64,000 nucleotides of DNA. It comes from Algoriphagus taiwanensis (GTDB lineage Bacteria; Bacteroidota; Bacteroidia; Cytophagales; Cyclobacteriaceae). Each line of letters opens with the position of its first letter. The first letter of the stretch is position 1. Positions 8,816 to 17,886 of this stretch are shown one piece after another. The stretch spans positions 145,314-209,313 of the forward strand of contig NZ_BTPE01000008.1 of assembly GCF_036245645.1 (NCBI RefSeq). The letters are read 5' to 3'. The notes under the pieces were generated by a model. That model searched no databases, was not told the DNA's origin, and worked only from the letters and a program-made list of their open reading frames with translations. Both the position numbers and the translations under genes were made by a program.

Positions 8816-9973
8816 ATGTCTAAACGAAAAATTTGTGTTGTAATAACAGCACGTCCCTCTTATTCCAGGATCAAGACAGCGCTAGCCGCAATTAAGAACC
8901 ATCCCGAGTTGGAGTTACAGCTTGTTGTGGCAGCTTCGGCCTTGCTTGATAGATACGGGTCAGCAGTAAATTATATTCAAAAAGACGGGTTTGAAGTAAC
9001 AGCGAAGGTTTTCAATGTACTTGAGGGGGAAAATCTCACTGCAGCGGCTAAGACTACCGGAATAGGAATCCTGGAGCTTTCGACAGTATTTGACAACCTT
9101 TCCCCGGATATAGTAGTGACCATAGCTGACAGGTTTGAGACTATGGCAACTGCCATTTCGGCTAGCTATATGAACATTCCTTTGGCCCATATTCAAGGTG
9201 GAGAGGTGACAGGGAATATCGATGAGAAAGTACGACACTCCATCACCAAACTTGCGGATTATCACTTTGTAGCCTCGGAGGGTGCCCATGCTCGAGTTTT
9301 GAAATTAGGAGAAAACCCCAGTTTTGTATTCAACACAGGTTGTCCCAGCATAGATCTGGCAGCTGAAGTATTGAAATCTCCCAAGTTGGATTTTGACATT
9401 TACCAAAAGTACGGGGGAGTAGGGACGGCACCCGATCTTCAAAATGGCTATTGGGTAGTAATGCAACACCCCGTCACCACTGAGGTACAGTCTTCCCGAA
9501 AGCATATAGAGGAAACTCTTTTTGCCATGAAAGAAATCCAGCAACCTGTACTATGGTTTTGGCCGAATGTAGATGCAGGGGCTGACGGGACGAGTACAGG
9601 AATTAGGGCTTTTAGAGAAAAGTATGACCTGTCCAATTTCCATTTTTTCAAAAACATGGAGCCCAATGATTTCCTTAAGCTACTGGTCAATAGCAAAGGG
9701 CTTATAGGTAATTCAAGTGTTGGGATTCGTGAATGCGCATTTTTGGGCGTACCGGTGATCAATATAGGTACTCGACAGCATGCCAGAGACCGAGGCAACA
9801 ATGTAATTGATGTGGATTACAATAGAGAAGAAATACTTTTAGCTTTAAGAAAGCACGAATCACATCCTAATCCACCTTCCTCTACCGTCTATGGAGGTGG
9901 AGATGCAGGCAAAAGAATAGCAGATCTTTTGGCTAATCTTGAGTTGAAATTTCATAAAACGATAACTTATTGA
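8816..9973 (+). CDS. neuC: UDP-N-acetylglucosamine 2-epimerase (hydrolysing), NeuC type
   Basis: Converts UDP-GlcNAc to free ManNAc and UDP, giving the substrate of the synthase encoded upstream. GT-B-like fold with VITARPSYSR at residues 9-18, ADRFE at 104-108, the conserved HIQGGEVTGNIDEKVRH (125-141) and GNSSVGIRE (298-306), all hallmarks of the hydrolysing epimerases. Length of 385 residues is normal. It starts at ATG 6 nt after the synthase stop. A 2,4-diacetamido-sugar epimerase (LegG-like) is the main alternative, but its partner enzymes are not in the window. Confidence 0.9.
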   Translation: MSKRKICVVITARPSYSRIKTALAAIKNHPELELQLVVAASALLDRYGSAVNYIQKDGFEVTAKVFNVLEGENLTAAAKTTGIGILELSTVFDNLSPDIVVTIADRFETMATAISASYMNIPLAHIQGGEVTGNIDEKVRHSITKLADYHFVASEGAHARVLKLGENPSFVFNTGCPSIDLAAEVLKSPKLDFDIYQKYGGVGTAPDLQNGYWVVMQHPVTTEVQSSRKHIEETLFAMKEIQQPVLWFWPNVDAGADGTSTGIRAFREKYDLSNFHFFKNMEPNDFLKLLVNSKGLIGNSSVGIRECAFLGVPVINIGTRQHARDRGNNVIDVDYNREEILLALRKHESHPNPPSSTVYGGGDAGKRIADLLANLELKFHKTITY

Positions 9974-9976
9974 TCT

Positions 9977-11098
9977 ATGGTAAGAGAGAATGCTGACATA
10001 CGGCAGGCCAAGACGATTTTTGATATAGTGGACTGCTTGGAAGAAGGTACTTATGGTGATGCCCCGATTGAGCTGATTCAATTTGTTGATAGCCTTCCGC
10101 AATCTCCGGAGATGAATTATCTCAGGACGCTGACCATACCCTATCTTTTTCATGATTTTGAAAAAAACGTAAGCTCTCCAAATGATCCAATTGGTCATTT
10201 TTCAGGTTTATTAAAGAGCCTTAAAGCATCATTGGAATCTATGGCAGATTCGAAAGATTTTTTCAACATTATGAATGGGGCTTTGGAGGCCGCTCCGGAA
10301 GACTACGGGGACAAGGAAATTAAAACCTATACGGGGCAGCATTATGGTAATTTATTTAAGGCTTTTGACCATAAAAGTTATTTTGAAGAGGCTAAAAAAC
10401 TTCTTTCAGACAGGCTGGTCAGAAATGGAATCTCAATTCAGGGTTTGGAAGAGCTTAGCATTCTTGACCAGGGATGCGGAGGAGGAAGGTATACCACTGC
10501 ATGGAAATTATTGGGTGCTAAAAAGTGTATAGGACTGGATTTTTCAGAAGTTGGGCTTCAAGATGCCAAAAGTAGAGTAGAAGCAGCTGGAATTGCTGAT
10601 GTGGAATTCGTACATGGTTCTGTCCTTGATATGCCATTTGCAGATGAATCCTTCGATATTGTATTCAGCAATGGGGTTCTTCACCATACCGAAGACTGGA
10701 GAAAAGGAATCAAAGAGCAATTAAGGGTCATGAAATCAGGAGCTTGGGGCTGGCAGTATTTGATAGAAAAACCTGGAGGTATTTTTTGGGATCAAATCGA
10801 GATTTTAAGAGCAATTATGAGGAATGTTCCCAAACCGTTTGCTCAGCAAGTAATGAAAGGTATGGGGATTCCAGCTAATAGGGTTTTTTATATGCTTGAT
10901 CACGTGATGGTCCCTATCAATACCCGGCTTACTCCGGAGGAATTGGCTGAAGAGTTAGCATCATGCGGGGCAGTTGGCATCCAAAGGCTATCAAGAGGGA
11001 CTGATTTTGATCGCGTAGAAGCTTTGTATCAAAAGATTCCCGGTGCCAAAGAGAAATTTGGAGTAGGAGAAAATAGATTTGTATTTAAGAAAATCTGA
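9977..11098 (+). CDS. class I SAM-dependent methyltransferase
   Basis: Methyltransf_11-like domain in the C-terminal two thirds: motif I LDQGCGGGR at 163-171, acidic Asp188 after strand 2, VLDMPF at 216-221 and SNGVLHH at 231-237. The N-terminal 150 residues are helical and not recognised. The gene lies between the neuC-like and neuA-like genes, three nt after neuC, so the acceptor is plausibly the nonulosonic acid or a sugar next to it; O-methylation is the simplest guess. Substrate cannot be read from sequence. Confidence 0.75.
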   Translation: MVRENADIRQAKTIFDIVDCLEEGTYGDAPIELIQFVDSLPQSPEMNYLRTLTIPYLFHDFEKNVSSPNDPIGHFSGLLKSLKASLESMADSKDFFNIMNGALEAAPEDYGDKEIKTYTGQHYGNLFKAFDHKSYFEEAKKLLSDRLVRNGISIQGLEELSILDQGCGGGRYTTAWKLLGAKKCIGLDFSEVGLQDAKSRVEAAGIADVEFVHGSVLDMPFADESFDIVFSNGVLHHTEDWRKGIKEQLRVMKSGAWGWQYLIEKPGGIFWDQIEILRAIMRNVPKPFAQQVMKGMGIPANRVFYMLDHVMVPINTRLTPEELAEELASCGAVGIQRLSRGTDFDRVEALYQKIPGAKEKFGVGENRFVFKKI

Positions 11099-11119
11099 CG
11101 TAATATTTTTCACAAAATA

Positions 11120-11806
11120 ATGAACGAGTTTTTTATCGCCTCCAAACTTTATCGAGATTATTCTCAAAAGGAGGGAAATCAGCACATTGCATCAGAGTAT
11201 AATCTTTATCATATCCTCAAATATGCTAAGGATAAACAGGTGTCGAAGGTATTGGAAATAGGTACGGGTATAGGAACCATCCTTAGCTTGTTTCAAGAAG
11301 CCAAAAAAGTTGGTTTTTTGGATTTGAAAAAATACGTCGGCACTGAGGAAAATTCATATTGTCTTCAGCAGATCAAATTGAATTGTTTACCGGAAAAGGA
11401 GGCAGGTTTTGAACAGATAATTGTGGAAGAAGGAGATGAAATACAGCCGGACAAATTCGAGTTTGCGATTGTAGATGGAAAAGCTTCAAATCTGGAAACC
11501 ATAGTGTCCGAATTTCTCACCGAAAACGCCCTCATTCTTATTGAAGGCTATCGTGAAGATCAGGTAAATAGAATCAAAATGGAATTGGACAAAATGAGAT
11601 GGCCTTATGCCTATTTCATGAGATTTTCTACCTGGCGAAATCCCGATTATGGGCCTTTCCGCCAGAAATTTCAAGCAGGACATACTATTTTTTTCATTAA
11701 CCCCAGCCAAAAGGAAATAGAACTTTGTAAAAAACTAAAGACTTTTGCCAGGTTAAGGTATAATGCACGAAAAGTCTTCAATTTTAGAAACTGGGTAAAT
11801 AAATAA
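11120..11806 (+). CDS. putative class I SAM-dependent methyltransferase
   Basis: A glycine-rich motif I (VLEIGTGIG, 44-52) in a Rossmann-like setting, followed by an acidic turn (YVGTEE) and FAIVDGKAS, supports a SAM-binding fold. The 228-residue protein lacks a recognisable substrate domain. It lies 2 nt before the CMP-sugar synthetase gene, so it belongs to the same transcript as the nonulosonate genes and may modify that sugar. Confidence in a methyltransferase fold is moderate; activity is an inference. Confidence 0.6.
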   Translation: MNEFFIASKLYRDYSQKEGNQHIASEYNLYHILKYAKDKQVSKVLEIGTGIGTILSLFQEAKKVGFLDLKKYVGTEENSYCLQQIKLNCLPEKEAGFEQIIVEEGDEIQPDKFEFAIVDGKASNLETIVSEFLTENALILIEGYREDQVNRIKMELDKMRWPYAYFMRFSTWRNPDYGPFRQKFQAGHTIFFINPSQKEIELCKKLKTFARLRYNARKVFNFRNWVNK

Positions 11807-11808
11807 TA

Positions 11809-12513
11809 TTGAAAGTTCTTGGATTAATTCCAGCCCGAGGAGGTTCAAAGGGAATTCCTGGCAAAAACATCAAACCCTTGCAGGGTAAGCCTTTATTAGC
11901 CTATACTTTTGATTCTGCCAGAGAATCTTCTTTGCTCACTAGAGTGATTCTCAGTTCGGATGATCCCGAAATTATCAAGGTAGCCAAGGAGATAGGACTG
12001 GAAGCTCCTTTCCAGAGACCAGTGGATTTGGCGACAGATACTACTCCTACATTACCCGTGATTATTCATGCCTTGGAATCACTTGCCCAACAAGGCGAAT
12101 ACTTTGATGCGGTTTGCCTTTTGCAGACGACTAATCCTTTCCGACCAAAGGGAATGATCGATCTCGCAATTCAGAAATTGGCCGAATCTGATGCTGATGC
12201 TTTGGTTTCTGTTTTGCCTGTTCCGCATGAATTCAACCCTCATTGGGTATTTGAGCCCAGTTTGGATGGTAATTTGAAAATAGCTACGGGAGAAAATAAA
12301 ATCATATCAAGGAGACAGGATCTTCCACCGGCTTTCTTTCGGGATGGTGCGATCTATTTGACTAAAACTCAAGTCCTGTTGGAACAGCAGTCCCTTTATG
12401 GTGAAAAATTGGCTTTTATTGTCGGGGATGAAAGCCGGTATATCAATCTGGATACACTTAAGGATTGGGAAAAGGCCGAGCAATTAGTTAAGGAGTTTTT
12501 CCCTTCTATTTAG
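11809..12513 (+). CDS. neuA: acylneuraminate (CMP-nonulosonate) cytidylyltransferase
   Basis: Activates a sialic-acid-type sugar with CTP to CMP-sugar for glycosyl transfer. The CTP-binding motif IPARGGSKGIPGKN lies at residues 7-20 and LLQTTNPFR at 104-112. Length of 234 residues is typical of the single-domain enzyme. TTG start, since the protein opens directly with the first strand MKVLGLIPARGG and the upstream stop is 2 nt away. Together with the synthase and epimerase it completes a UDP-GlcNAc to CMP-sugar route. Confidence 0.92.
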   Translation: MKVLGLIPARGGSKGIPGKNIKPLQGKPLLAYTFDSARESSLLTRVILSSDDPEIIKVAKEIGLEAPFQRPVDLATDTTPTLPVIIHALESLAQQGEYFDAVCLLQTTNPFRPKGMIDLAIQKLAESDADALVSVLPVPHEFNPHWVFEPSLDGNLKIATGENKIISRRQDLPPAFFRDGAIYLTKTQVLLEQQSLYGEKLAFIVGDESRYINLDTLKDWEKAEQLVKEFFPSI

Positions 12514-12516
12514 CCT

Positions 12517-14214
12517 ATGTGTGGTATTGCAGGTATTTTTGGACCCAAAGCTAGCAAAGAGGTATTAAGCTCGATGTTAGCCAAGCAGACCCATAGGGGA
12601 CCTGATTTTACAGGGATTTTTGTGAAAGAGGCAGAGGTTGCCTTGGGGCACAATAGATTGTCAATCTTGGACCTTTCGGATGCTGCTAATCAACCCTTTC
12701 ATTCTCCGGATGGGAGATACACGCTGATTTTCAACGGTGAAATCTACAATTATCTGGAAATCAAACGCAGTCTGTCTTCCAAGTACCAATTCATTACGCA
12801 GTCAGATACAGAGGTTTTATTGTTTGCTTTTCAGGAGTGGGGGACAGCTTGTTTACATCAGCTAAATGGAATGTTTGCTTTTGCTATTTGGGATCATCAA
12901 ACCCAAAAACTGACAGCAGCCAGAGATAGATTTGGAGTGAAGCCTTTGCATTATTCACTGATGGAAGGCTCTTTGGTTTTGTCTTCCGAGATTACCCCAA
13001 TCTGGACTTTCGGAGTTAGAAAAAAAGCTAATAAAAAGATTTGGTCCCGGTTTTTTGTACAGGGAAGATACGGTGAGGAGGAAGAAACTTTTTGGGAGGA
13101 TGTTTTTCAACTTCCAGCTGGACATTGGATGACATGGCAAGAGGGAAAGCTGACCGTAACTCCTTGGTATGATTTTGTAACTAATATCTCCAGGCAGCTT
13201 GAAATACCTCAAGACCAGCAGGAAGAATATATTCTGGATTTGCTTAGAGATGCTGTAAAATTAAGGTTTAGAGCAGATGTTCCCGTTGGGTTTAATTTGA
13301 GCGGTGGCTTGGATTCCAGTACACTATTGGCATTGGTTTCGGACTTATTTCCTCAGGATGGAGCTATCGAGACTTTTACTTTTGTGACAGGGGATGATCG
13401 ATATGATGAGATTCTTTGGGTAAAACAAATGCTTCAGGGGCGACCTTACCCTTTAAATTCCTGCCTGCTCACTTGTGATGAAGTGCCAGAATTGACGGCA
13501 AAAATGAGTTTGCTCCAGTCCGAACCCTTTGGAGGAATTCCTACATTAGCCTACAGCAAAGTTTTCAAAAGAGCCAGGGAAAAAGGATTTCTGGTCTTAT
13601 TGGACGGGCAAGGCGCAGACGAAGCTTGGGCAGGTTATGATTACTATCTCAAGAAAGAATCCGGAATCGTACAGGGGACTCAAACCTCCCCACTCAAGCC
13701 AAATGCTTTGGTAAGGGAATTTGCAGAGATGTCTCACCAACAAGCTTACCCTCAGCCATTTGAATCTAAAATTCTTAATCTCCAATATCGAGATCTTTTC
13801 AAAACAAAAATCCCCAGAGCCCTCCGGTTTAATGATCGGGTAAGTATGGCTCACAGCACGGAGTTAAGAGAGCCATTTTTAGACTATAGGCTTGTGGAAT
13901 ATGTGTTTTCCAGACCGGAATCATTCAAAATCCGCGATGGTCAGCAAAAGTGGCTCCTCCGCAAAATCGCCGGGCGATTCCTCGGAGACCAGATTGCTTT
14001 AGCACCAAAGAGACCTGTTCAAACCCCCCAGCGTGAATGGCTTGCCGGTCCGCTTAAGGACTGGGTATATTCCCAATTGGAGTCATTGTGCAACCAAACC
14101 GACTGGTTTGAAAAGGATCAAATCCTCAAGGAATGGGAAGATTACCTTAGGGGAAATCAAGACAATAGTTTTTACCTCTGGCAATGGATCAATACCGCCG
14201 AACTGATGAAATGA
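12517..14214 (+). CDS. asparagine-synthase-like glutamine amidotransferase (copy 1)
   Basis: N-terminal class II glutaminase domain with nucleophile Cys2 (MCGIAG), NGE at 73-75 and RDRFGVKPL near 136-144, then an ATP-pyrophosphatase domain with SGGLDSS at 262-268. Canonical asparagine synthase B makes asparagine, but related proteins inside glycan loci (WbpS-like) amidate uronic acids. The context, with a UDP-HexNAc dehydrogenase in the same locus and a second paralogue 15 kb downstream, favours a sugar-amidating role. It starts 3 nt after the neuA-like gene and overlaps the next gene by ATGA. Confidence 0.82.
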   Translation: MCGIAGIFGPKASKEVLSSMLAKQTHRGPDFTGIFVKEAEVALGHNRLSILDLSDAANQPFHSPDGRYTLIFNGEIYNYLEIKRSLSSKYQFITQSDTEVLLFAFQEWGTACLHQLNGMFAFAIWDHQTQKLTAARDRFGVKPLHYSLMEGSLVLSSEITPIWTFGVRKKANKKIWSRFFVQGRYGEEEETFWEDVFQLPAGHWMTWQEGKLTVTPWYDFVTNISRQLEIPQDQQEEYILDLLRDAVKLRFRADVPVGFNLSGGLDSSTLLALVSDLFPQDGAIETFTFVTGDDRYDEILWVKQMLQGRPYPLNSCLLTCDEVPELTAKMSLLQSEPFGGIPTLAYSKVFKRAREKGFLVLLDGQGADEAWAGYDYYLKKESGIVQGTQTSPLKPNALVREFAEMSHQQAYPQPFESKILNLQYRDLFKTKIPRALRFNDRVSMAHSTELREPFLDYRLVEYVFSRPESFKIRDGQQKWLLRKIAGRFLGDQIALAPKRPVQTPQREWLAGPLKDWVYSQLESLCNQTDWFEKDQILKEWEDYLRGNQDNSFYLWQWINTAELMK

Positions 14215-15617
14215 GTAAAATTTGTTTTTTAATTCCTGATGGAGTAGGCATCCGCAATTACCTCTATTCAGGAGTACTTTCTGAATTACGACAAGAGGGA
14301 ATAGAAGTTCAAATCTGGCATTCTTTATGTGAGGAAGTCATTTCTCTCTCTGAAAAAATCTCCGGCTACAAGCCTCAGTCATTTTCACTGAGTAACTATC
14401 CGGAGGATGCGATTACCCAAATCATGAGAGAATCCGCCTCCTATGCCCGTCTTCTTCACAACGTGCGAAAGACGGATAACGAAACTCTGATGGCAAATTG
14501 GAGTTTTGGAAATCCGGGATTGGGAAAGAAGCTGCTGATCAAGTTGGCAGAGTGGATAGGAGCATCTACCCGATCCTATGAGTCGATTCTTTCTGTAGAA
14601 AGTCTTCTATGGAAGAAATTGAAAAGCTCGCAAAATTATAAGTATAGTCGAAAAAAATTACAGGAAATCCGCCCCGATGTTCTATTCTGCACCCATCAAC
14701 GAATGCCTGGGGCCAGTGCTGCTATTCTTGCCGCAAGAGAGTTGGGGATACCTACAGTCACTGCTATATTTTCTTGGGATAATCTGCCCAAAGCCAGATT
14801 AGCTATGAGGACAGATTATTATTTGGTCTGGTCCGATTATATGAAGGAGGAGATGCATTTTTATTATCCGGAAATTCCACAAGAGAGAATTCTGGTGGTA
14901 GGGACTCCTCAGTTTGATTTTTATCATGATGCTACTTTAGTGCAGTCCAGAGAGGAATTCGCTGCTCGCTTCGGTTTAGATCCTAGCAAAAAATGGATTC
15001 TTTTCTCGGGCGATGATGTCAAAACCTCTCCCAATGATCACCTTTACCTCAGAGATATTGCAGAGTCCTTACAAGATCAAGATGATTTGCAACTCATTTT
15101 TCGCCAGGTTCCTGTAGAGGGAATTGAGAGATATGCTCAAGTGATGGAAGCCTATCCTAAGATTATTCACATTTCTCCTTTCTGGAAAAAAGGAAATAAC
15201 TGGCAGCAGTTTTTTCCTTTTCCCGAAGACGTTTCTCATCTGGTCAATTTGGCTTTTCATTGTGCCACCGTGGTAAATATCGGGTCGACTATGGCTTTGG
15301 ATTTTTCATTTTTTGACAAGCCGGGGCTTTTCCTGAGATACGATCATCAGCCAGGTCAGGCATGGACGGTAAATGATGTCTATCGTTTTCAGCATTTTAA
15401 AACCATGGAGGGACTGGATGCTGTAGGCTGGATAGATTCAAAAGAAAAAATAACAAGCCAAATCCGATCTGCAGTAGACCATCCATCCACGATAGCTAAG
15501 GATAGAAGGCAATGGTTGGACCGGGTAGTTCAACCCAGCCCCGATTCTACTTCCTCACAAAGAATTGCCTCTTTCTTCTGTAAGATCACTTCTCTGGCTC
15601 AAACCCAGTTTTCCTAA
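14211..15617 (+). CDS. putative glycosyltransferase or glycan-biosynthesis protein, family not recognised
   Basis: A 468-residue soluble protein whose start (MSKICFLIPDGVGIRNYL) and middle (GDDVKTSPNDHLYLRDIAE) suggest a GT-B-like fold of the CDP-glycerol-transferase or capsule-transferase type, but no family is certain. The ATG overlaps the upstream stop as ATGA; an ATG nine codons earlier is rejected because it would extend into the amidotransferase. It ends as TAATG with the next glycosyltransferase. Role in repeat-unit assembly is inferred only from position. Confidence 0.55.
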   Translation: MSKICFLIPDGVGIRNYLYSGVLSELRQEGIEVQIWHSLCEEVISLSEKISGYKPQSFSLSNYPEDAITQIMRESASYARLLHNVRKTDNETLMANWSFGNPGLGKKLLIKLAEWIGASTRSYESILSVESLLWKKLKSSQNYKYSRKKLQEIRPDVLFCTHQRMPGASAAILAARELGIPTVTAIFSWDNLPKARLAMRTDYYLVWSDYMKEEMHFYYPEIPQERILVVGTPQFDFYHDATLVQSREEFAARFGLDPSKKWILFSGDDVKTSPNDHLYLRDIAESLQDQDDLQLIFRQVPVEGIERYAQVMEAYPKIIHISPFWKKGNNWQQFFPFPEDVSHLVNLAFHCATVVNIGSTMALDFSFFDKPGLFLRYDHQPGQAWTVNDVYRFQHFKTMEGLDAVGWIDSKEKITSQIRSAVDHPSTIAKDRRQWLDRVVQPSPDSTSSQRIASFFCKITSLAQTQFS

Positions 15618-16759
15618 TGCATATTTGCTTTTTATCTCAAGAATACCCTAGACAGGGAGTTACGTATGGAGGAATAGGTACTTTTCTATTGACCATTTGC
15701 CAAGCATTAGTCAAAGGAGGACACAAGGTAACTGTGATCGGGATTTATGGAAGCAAGGATCTCGATGAAAATTTGAATGGGGTCAGGGTGGTGACATTCG
15801 GAAGAAGTCAGGCCAAATTGATAAGTTGGTGGAGGAATTTCTCCAGAATATCAGACTTTTTGGAAGTACTCCATCGGAGTCAGCCTATTGACTTGATCGA
15901 AGGTTCCGAATTGACTTTTGCTTTTGTCCGTAAACTCAAAAATGTACCCTGCGTGATTCGTCTTCATGGGGGGCATCATTTTTTTGCAGAAGGAGAAAAT
16001 AGACCTCTAAACCGCTGGAAAGCTTTACAGGAAAAACAGTCTTTCAAAAAAGCGGATGCCTTTATAGCGGTGTCAGAATACGTCAAAGTCCATACTGGCA
16101 AGTTGCTTTCTTTTCATGGAAAGCCTGTCAAGGTAATAAACTACCCTGTTTCATTTGACAAGTTTTACAAAGCAGACCCTTCCAAAAGTATTCCATATCG
16201 CCTGGTTTTTGCCGGTACTGTCTGTGAAAAAAAAGGAATCCGTCAACTGATTCAGGCATTGCCAGAAGTTGCTAAAACATACCCTGAAGTTCATTTGGAA
16301 GTATATGGAAGGGATTGGCTATTCCCGGATGGCAAATCCTATATGCAATACCTCAAAGAGATTTTTCCCAAAAAAGATTTGGAAAGAGTAAGGTTCCACG
16401 GACCTGTATCTCACGAGGACTTGCCCAAATATTACGAAGAAGCAGAGATTTGTGTATTTCCTTCCCATATGGAAACCCAAGGCCTTGTTGCTCCGGAAGC
16501 TATGGGAATGGGCAAACCAGTAATTTTTTCTAAAACCGGTCCGGGTCCGGAAACCATTGACCATGGAGTCAATGGGTGGCTTTGTGATCCGAAAGATCCC
16601 AAAAGCATCAGCAACGCCATTCTAGAGGCTTTTTCCCAGAGAAGTTCCTTCGGCAAAATCGGGGAAGCAGCCATCAAAAAGGCACATCTGAAGTTTGATC
16701 CTGACACCATTACCCGCCAAAATCTGGAGTTCTACCAAACCCTCATCCAGAAGCCTTGA
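15617..16759 (+). CDS. GT4 family glycosyltransferase
   Basis: GT-B enzyme with N-terminal glycine-rich acceptor half (QEYPRQGVTYGGIGTF) and a C-terminal donor half with FAGTVCEKKGIRQL and ETQGLVAPEAMGMGKPV, fitting the E-x7-E signature. Length of 380 residues is typical. It overlaps both neighbours (TAATG upstream; the next TTG start lies inside its last codons), indicating translational coupling. Sugar specificity unknown. Confidence 0.85.
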   Translation: MHICFLSQEYPRQGVTYGGIGTFLLTICQALVKGGHKVTVIGIYGSKDLDENLNGVRVVTFGRSQAKLISWWRNFSRISDFLEVLHRSQPIDLIEGSELTFAFVRKLKNVPCVIRLHGGHHFFAEGENRPLNRWKALQEKQSFKKADAFIAVSEYVKVHTGKLLSFHGKPVKVINYPVSFDKFYKADPSKSIPYRLVFAGTVCEKKGIRQLIQALPEVAKTYPEVHLEVYGRDWLFPDGKSYMQYLKEIFPKKDLERVRFHGPVSHEDLPKYYEEAEICVFPSHMETQGLVAPEAMGMGKPVIFSKTGPGPETIDHGVNGWLCDPKDPKSISNAILEAFSQRSSFGKIGEAAIKKAHLKFDPDTITRQNLEFYQTLIQKP

Positions 16760-17886
16760 ATTTTTTAATTATTGGACATGTCGTTCACAAGGTTCGTAAT
16801 GGATCATGGTATGCCTATGGTCCTTACGTGAGAGAGATGAACTTGTGGATTGCACAGGTTGATCGTGTGACCTTGCTGGTTCCTGTAGATAAGGGACTTC
16901 AGCCCGATCCCATTGATTTGGCCTACGAGCATTCTTCCATTCATGTGGTCGAGGTGCCTGCTTTCAATACCTTAGGACTAAAGCAAATCCTGAATACAGT
17001 CTTCAAATTGCCAATCTTATGGTCCACAACCTGGAAAGAGATGAAAAAGGCAGACCATATTCATCTTCGATGTCCAGGAAATATGGGATTGTTGGGAGCG
17101 ATGGTGCAGATATTTTTTCCAAAAAAAATCAAAACGGCAAAATATGCCGGAAATTGGGATAGAAGTGCGCATAAACCTTTTTCTTATCGCATCCAACAGT
17201 ATCTGCTCAGTCATCCAGTATTGAGCAAAAACATGAAGGTTTTGGTCTATGGAGAGTGGGAAGATGAAACGAAGAATGTTTTTCCTTTTTTTACAGCTTC
17301 CTATTCCAATAAAGATATCCTGCCGTTTTTTTTGCGGGCGATTGCGCCTTCCCTCCCTGTAAATTTGATTTTTGCCGGCACACTATCTTCTGGCAAGCAG
17401 CCGATTCTTTCCGTAGAGACTGCTCATCAATTGATCAAAAAAGGGTATAAGGTATCCTTGGATTTCTACGGAGAAGGACCAGAACGCTCCCGAATAGAAG
17501 AATATATTTCCCAAAATGGACTGACAAAAGAGGTGACTCTGCATGGGAATGTACCTGCTGAAGTACTTAAACTAGCCTATCAAAAAGCCCATTTTTTGAT
17601 TTTTATATCCGAAAGTGAAGGTTGGCCCAAGGTAGTGGCAGAGGCGATGTTTTGGGGATGTGTTCCTTTGACTTCTGCAGTATCATGCGTGCCTCAAATG
17701 TTGGGAAGAGGGGAAAGAGGAGATTTGGTTCAGTCAAGTCCCAAACAAGTAGGAGATCTAATTGAAACCTATTTGAATCAGCCTGAGCAATACCACCAAA
17801 AAAGCCGAAAAGCCATGGAGTGGTCAAATCAATTTACCCTGGAAAGATTTCAGGAAGAAATTAAATCCCTGCTGATTGAAGGATAA
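16756..17886 (+). CDS. GT4-like glycosyltransferase
   Basis: Two-domain GT-B protein. NLIFAGTLSSGKQPIL marks the start of the donor-binding half and SEGWPKVVAEAMFWG carries the conserved E-x7-E glutamates. TTG start overlapping the upstream stop. A further overlap with the next gene keeps this in the coupled glycosyltransferase run. Donor and acceptor not predictable. Confidence 0.82.
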   Translation: MNFLIIGHVVHKVRNGSWYAYGPYVREMNLWIAQVDRVTLLVPVDKGLQPDPIDLAYEHSSIHVVEVPAFNTLGLKQILNTVFKLPILWSTTWKEMKKADHIHLRCPGNMGLLGAMVQIFFPKKIKTAKYAGNWDRSAHKPFSYRIQQYLLSHPVLSKNMKVLVYGEWEDETKNVFPFFTASYSNKDILPFFLRAIAPSLPVNLIFAGTLSSGKQPILSVETAHQLIKKGYKVSLDFYGEGPERSRIEEYISQNGLTKEVTLHGNVPAEVLKLAYQKAHFLIFISESEGWPKVVAEAMFWGCVPLTSAVSCVPQMLGRGERGDLVQSSPKQVGDLIETYLNQPEQYHQKSRKAMEWSNQFTLERFQEEIKSLLIEG

